Both the position numbers and the translations under genes were made by a program. The notes beneath the pieces are model-generated. The model was given only the letters and a program-made list of their open reading frames with translations. It was not told where the DNA came from and made no database searches. A stretch of DNA of 64,000 nt from EW11 sp035765635 (GTDB lineage Bacteria; Verrucomicrobiota; Verrucomicrobiia; Opitutales; Opitutaceae), in the NCBI GenBank assembly GCA_035765635.1, contig DASTWZ010000024.1, forward strand, positions 1-64,000, written 5' to 3'. Below, piece after piece: positions 60,384 to 64,000 of the stretch; position 1 is the stretch's first letter; each line of letters begins with the position of its first letter.

Positions 60384-61106
60384 ATGATTGAAGTCAAAGG
60401 TTTGGTGAAAACGTACGGCGCGAAACGCGCTGTCGACGGCGTAACGTTCTCCGTTCGCCGCGGCGAAATTCTCGGATTTCTCGGGCCGAACGGCGCCGGC
60501 AAATCGACGACGATGAAGATGATCACGGGCTTTCTGCGCCCCGACGCCGGCACTGCTTTGGTCGAGGGGCACGACGTGACCACCCAGCCCGTCGAGGTCA
60601 AACGCAAGATCGGTTACTTGCCGGAAAGCGCGCCGGCCTACGGCGAGATGACCGTGCAGGAGTTTCTGGAATTCATCGCGGACTGCCGCGGTTTTCGAAC
60701 CCTGGCGGCGCGCCGCTCCTACGTCGATCGCGCGGTTCAGTTGACCCACTTAACGTCTGTGCGGCGCCAAACCATCGAGACACTTTCGAAGGGCTACAAG
60801 CAGCGCGTCGGTTTCGCCCAAGCGTTGTTGCACGATCCTCCGGTGCTCGTGCTCGACGAGCCGACGGATGGCTTGGATCCAAATCAAAAAGGCGAAGTGC
60901 GCGCGCTGATCAAAAATATGGCGGTCGAAAAAGCCGTCATTCTCTCGACGCACATTCTCGAGGAAGTCGAAGCGATCTGCACGCGCGTGATCATCATCTC
61001 GCAAGGCCGCATCGTCGCCGACGAAACCCCGGAGCAGATGCGCGCCCGCCAACCCGGTGCGCGTCTCGACGAAATTTTCCGCCAGCTTACGACCAGCGAC
61101 ATCTGA
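60384..61106 (+). CDS. ABC transporter ATP-binding protein, GldA-like
   Basis: It has 240 residues: Walker A FLGPNGAGKSTTMKM, Q-loop GYLPESAPAYGEMT, signature LSKGYKQRVGFAQALL, Walker B PPVLVLDEPTDGLDPNQ and H-loop STHILEEVE. It begins an operon with an ABC-2 permease, a GldG-family protein and a DUF4340 protein, the arrangement often seen in non-gliding bacteria, where the function is unknown. In Flavobacteriia GldAFG supports gliding; that role is not implied here. Confidence 0.93.
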   Translation: MIEVKGLVKTYGAKRAVDGVTFSVRRGEILGFLGPNGAGKSTTMKMITGFLRPDAGTALVEGHDVTTQPVEVKRKIGYLPESAPAYGEMTVQEFLEFIADCRGFRTLAARRSYVDRAVQLTHLTSVRRQTIETLSKGYKQRVGFAQALLHDPPVLVLDEPTDGLDPNQKGEVRALIKNMAVEKAVILSTHILEEVEAICTRVIIISQGRIVADETPEQMRARQPGARLDEIFRQLTTSDI

Positions 61107-61112
61107 TCCGCC

Positions 61113-61838
61113 ATGTCCCAGATCAAATCTGTCTTCAAACGCGAGTTTCTCGGCTACTTTCGGTCGCCTCTCGCGTACGTCATCCTCATCGCCTTCCTCG
61201 TCGTCTCCGTGGCGCTCGCGTTCTCGCGCTACGGAAATTTCTATCACTCGAATTCAGCGAGCCTCGACATCTACTTCGAATTCTATCCCTGGCTATTTTT
61301 GTTTCTCGTGCCCGCCGTCGGCATGCGGCTCTGGGCCGAAGAAAAACGCTCAGGGACGATCGAGCTGCTCTTTACGCTTCCGATCACCACGCTCGAAGCC
61401 GTCCTCGGAAAATTCCTGGCAGGTTGGGCTTTTCTGGGCCTCGGCGTGATTCTGAGTTTCCCGATGGTGATCACGGTCGCGTATCTGGGCGATCCTGACT
61501 GGGGCATTACTTTCACGACCTATTTCGGCGCGATCCTGCTCGCCGGAGGTTTTCTCAGCGTGTGCTCCTTCACCTCTGCGCTGACGAAGAATCAAGTGAT
61601 CAGCTTCGTGCTCAGCCTTCTGATTTGCGCCGTCCTGATCTTTCTCGGTTTGAGCAGCTTCACCAACTCGCTCTCGGCGGTATTTCCCGTGTCGGTCACG
61701 GATGCGATTTCGAATTTCAGTTTCGTCACGCATTTCGACGCGTTCACCCGCGGCATTGTGGATCCGAAGGACGTCGTGTTCTTCCTCTCGCTGATGGGCT
61801 TCATGCTCTTCCTCAACGTCGTCGTCCTCGAGCGTTAA
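61113..61838 (+). CDS. ABC-2 type permease, GldF-like
   Basis: It has 241 residues with six predicted membrane helices, beginning IKSVFKREFLGYFRSPLAYVILIAFL. PWLFLFLVPAVGMRLWAEEKRSGTIELLFTLPITTLEAVLGKFLA is typical of GldF/ABC-2 permeases. It lies 6 nt after the ATPase gene and 18 nt before the next, so the products probably form one complex. Confidence 0.92.
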   Translation: MSQIKSVFKREFLGYFRSPLAYVILIAFLVVSVALAFSRYGNFYHSNSASLDIYFEFYPWLFLFLVPAVGMRLWAEEKRSGTIELLFTLPITTLEAVLGKFLAGWAFLGLGVILSFPMVITVAYLGDPDWGITFTTYFGAILLAGGFLSVCSFTSALTKNQVISFVLSLLICAVLIFLGLSSFTNSLSAVFPVSVTDAISNFSFVTHFDAFTRGIVDPKDVVFFLSLMGFMLFLNVVVLER

Positions 61839-61856
61839 CCTTTTCCCGAACTCACG

Positions 61857-63800
61857 ATGAAACTCGGAAACAAGTTCGCCGCCGCGGCCCTGCTGCTTGT
61901 GGCGCTCATTTTGGTCAACTACCTGGCTTCGTCTCTGCCGGTGCGACTCGATGCCACGGCGGACGACATCTACACGCTTTCAGCGGGCACGAAATCGATC
62001 CTGAAGAAAATCGATGAACCGATTCAGCTCGATTTATACTTTTCGAAGAGCGTCGAGGCGCTGCCGATTCGCTACAAAAATTTCGCCACGCGCGTCGAAG
62101 AAACGCTGCGGCAATACGTCCGCGCTTCGAAAGGCAAACTTCAGCTCAATGTCATCGATCCTCGGCCCGACACGCCAGAGGAGGAAAAGGCCGGCGCCGC
62201 GGGATTGAGCCCGCAGCTTCTGCCTTCGGGAGAAAAAGTTTATTTCGGCTTGGTCGCGACGCAGGCCGATCAACAGAAAACCATCACCGCCTTCGCGCCG
62301 CAGCGTGAGCAGTTTCTCGAGTACGATCTCTCCCAGCTCATTTATACTGTTCAGGAGGTGGACAAAAAGAAGCTCGGCCTGATCACGAGTCTGCCGCTGC
62401 AAGGTTCGCCGGCCGGCATGCCGCCGATGATGATGCGTCAGCAACCGCGCGAAAGTCAGTTCGTTCTCAGCGAATGGGAACGCACGTTCGATATCCAATC
62501 GATCGAAGCCACGGCCACGGAACTCCCGGCCAACCTCGACGCCCTGGCGATCATTCATCCGGAAAACCTCTCGCAGAAACTTCAGTTCGCCATCGACCAA
62601 TTCATCCTCTCCGGCAAGCCCGTCTTCATCGCGGTCGATCCGGCGTCGCAATATTTCAAACGACAAGGCGGCCAGATGGCGATGTACGGCGGCCCTCAGC
62701 CAAACGTGTCGAGCGATTTGCCCGAGCTCTTCAAGGCCTACGGCATCGGTTACGATCCGCAGAAACTCGTCGGCGATCTCGAAGCCGCCGCTGAAGTCTC
62801 GACCGGGCAAGGCCAGGTCGTGCGGTATCCCATTTGGCTCGCGCTGACGAAACAGGAGTTCAACGCCAAGTCTCTCCCGACGGCCCAGCTCAATTCGATC
62901 CTGTTCGTGGAATCCGGTTTTCTGAACGTGAAGTCGGAGGCCGGTGTGAACGTCACGCCGTTGATCGAATCGTCGCCGCAAGCCGGTGAAGTCCAAAGCA
63001 TGTCAATCAGCATGGCCGCGCCGGAAAATGTCGCCGGCCAGATCAAACCGACGGGCAAGAAGACCCTGGCCGCGCTGATTCAAGGCAAGTTGAAATCCGC
63101 ATTTCCGAATGGCGCGCCGGAAGACGCAAAGTCGGCGGAAAAACCCGCGTCTGACAAATCGACTGACGCGGCGAAAAAATCATCCAGCGCAGCAGCTCCC
63201 GCTTCGACGGCCGCGACGACGCCGGCCAATCCCGAGCACCTCACTGAATCAAAAGGCACTTCGACAATCATTGTCGTGGCCGACACGGACTGGCTGCTCG
63301 ACGACTATAGCGTCCGCCGCCTCAATTTCCTCGGTGGCGTAGCAGAGCCGTTAAACGACAACCTCGCCTTCGGCAGCAATTCGCTCGAATTCCTCTCCGG
63401 TTCGCAGGATCTGGTTTCCATTCGCGGCAAGGGCAGTTCGGTTCGCCCCTTCACTGTGGTTCGAGCGATGGAGGCGGAAGCGAACAAGAAGTATCAGCAA
63501 AAGCTCACCGATCTGGATGCTCAACTCAGCCGCGTGCAGGAGCAGTTGAACAAGCTGCAAAACAACAAGACGGATACCAACCGGCTCGTCGCCTCGCCTG
63601 AAGTCACGAAATCGATTGAAGATTTTCGCAGGCAACAGGCCAACATGCGCGCCGAGCGTCGGGCCATCCGCAAGGCGCTGCGCGAGGAGATCGAGGGCTT
63701 GGGCAATCGGCTGCTCGTGATGAACCTGGTGCTCAGCCCGCTCCTCCTCGGCGTGTTTGCGCTGTGGTTCTACCGTCATCGCCGCACGGCGAAAATCTAA
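61857..63800 (+). CDS. GldG-family ABC transporter auxiliary protein
   Basis: It has 647 residues. An N-terminal membrane helix (about residues 7-27, ALLLVALILVNYLAS) is followed by an extracytoplasmic domain with DIYTLSAGTKSILKKIDEPIQLDLYFS, the GldG (PF09822-type) opening, an Ala/Ser/Lys linker around 420-465, a coiled coil at about 540-585 (KYQQKLTDLDAQLSRVQEQL) and a C-terminal membrane helix (LVLSPLLLGVFALWF). It may couple the transporter to envelope components. Confidence 0.88.
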   Translation: MKLGNKFAAAALLLVALILVNYLASSLPVRLDATADDIYTLSAGTKSILKKIDEPIQLDLYFSKSVEALPIRYKNFATRVEETLRQYVRASKGKLQLNVIDPRPDTPEEEKAGAAGLSPQLLPSGEKVYFGLVATQADQQKTITAFAPQREQFLEYDLSQLIYTVQEVDKKKLGLITSLPLQGSPAGMPPMMMRQQPRESQFVLSEWERTFDIQSIEATATELPANLDALAIIHPENLSQKLQFAIDQFILSGKPVFIAVDPASQYFKRQGGQMAMYGGPQPNVSSDLPELFKAYGIGYDPQKLVGDLEAAAEVSTGQGQVVRYPIWLALTKQEFNAKSLPTAQLNSILFVESGFLNVKSEAGVNVTPLIESSPQAGEVQSMSISMAAPENVAGQIKPTGKKTLAALIQGKLKSAFPNGAPEDAKSAEKPASDKSTDAAKKSSSAAAPASTAATTPANPEHLTESKGTSTIIVVADTDWLLDDYSVRRLNFLGGVAEPLNDNLAFGSNSLEFLSGSQDLVSIRGKGSSVRPFTVVRAMEAEANKKYQQKLTDLDAQLSRVQEQLNKLQNNKTDTNRLVASPEVTKSIEDFRRQQANMRAERRAIRKALREEIEGLGNRLLVMNLVLSPLLLGVFALWFYRHRRTAKI

Positions 63801-63830
63801 CGTAGGGAAATTTCGAATACGTTTCGCGGA

Positions 63831-64000
63831 ATGAAGCTCAAGACCCTCATTATCACCGTCGTTATCCTGGGCGCCGCCGCCGCCGTGGTCGAGTACACCA
63901 CGCGACCGTCTGCGCCACGCACCGCGGATCCGCGAGTCGGCCAGCCCTTGGTCTCCGCGGACACGATCGAGAAAGCCGCGCGTTTCAAATTCGCCGATCA
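63831..64000 (+). CDS. DUF4340 domain-containing protein (partial, runs off window)
   Basis: The ATG at 63831 opens MKLKTLIITVVILGAAAAVV, a membrane anchor, followed by EYTTRPSAPRTADPRVGQPLVS and a region that continues past the window end. Operon position after a GldG-family gene and this N-terminus suggest the DUF4340 proteins that usually follow it. Only 56 residues are visible, so the call is provisional. Confidence 0.6.
   Translation, partial: MKLKTLIITVVILGAAAAVVEYTTRPSAPRTADPRVGQPLVSADTIEKAARFKFAD

Overview
The window looks like chromosomal DNA from a GC-rich, Gram-negative bacterium, most likely a member of the Verrucomicrobiota. This is inferred from the protein families and the style of the intergenic repeats, without any database search. 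Outer-membrane features (a beta-barrel porin, a Wza-like lipoprotein, an ExbB/ExbD pair) show a diderm cell. A DUF5069 protein, a Gld-like ABC transporter with GldG and DUF4340 components, and long CACGAA-type palindromes between genes all fit this group. Most of the window is ordinary housekeeping sequence. No prophage, CRISPR array, insertion sequence, rRNA or tRNA gene was recognised.

1-12.8 kb (minus strand): one nitrogen-scavenging locus, transcribed right to left in the order porin, urtA-urtB-urtC-urtD-urtE (urea ABC importer), ureA-ureB-ureC (urease), ureE-ureF-ureG-ureD (nickel maturation). Urea would cross the outer membrane, be bound and imported at the cost of ATP, and be hydrolysed to ammonium and CO2. 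Upstream of the porin is a good sigma-54 (-24/-12) promoter candidate, with a palindrome about 100 bp further up in the position expected for an enhancer-binding protein. UrtE carries an unusual in-frame insertion of about 80 residues flanked by a partial duplication.

12.8-30.5 kb: a CII-like HTH regulator, succinyl-CoA synthetase (sucC and sucD, split by a palindromic repeat), pyrD, an acidic-tailed unknown protein, a polysaccharide export lipoprotein, an SRPBCC-epimerase fusion, an unknown protein, glgA, RNase R, a DUF5069 protein, a two-subunit periplasmic molybdenum hydroxylase, a Nif3-like protein and aroQ.

30.5-42 kb: a non-coding patch of GC-rich inverted repeats, then phospholipid genes (pgpA, pgsA), coaD, a ybaB-recR pair, an epimerase, a DJ-1 family protein, a three-gene glycosyltransferase group, a lipoamide-dehydrogenase-like flavoprotein, hisA and an M42 aminopeptidase.

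43-57 kb: the protein quality-control set tig-clpP-clpX, tsaB-alr, a UDP-glucose dehydrogenase of the animal-like type, an aminotransferase, ftsH, tilS, an SDR and an ExbB/ExbD pair.

57-64 kb: leuCD with a clear terminator and a divergent LysR regulator, then a Gld-like ABC exporter operon that runs off the right edge.

Six copies of a 140-240 bp long-palindrome element (outer arms of CCCACGAATCACACGAA type, inner arms of CACGGAA type) sit in intergenic spaces, two of them inside operons, and a half copy supplies the urtC start codon. A second GC-rich repeat family is present at the left edge and at 30.54-30.96 kb. These repeats and the UrtE insertion are the least explained parts of the window.
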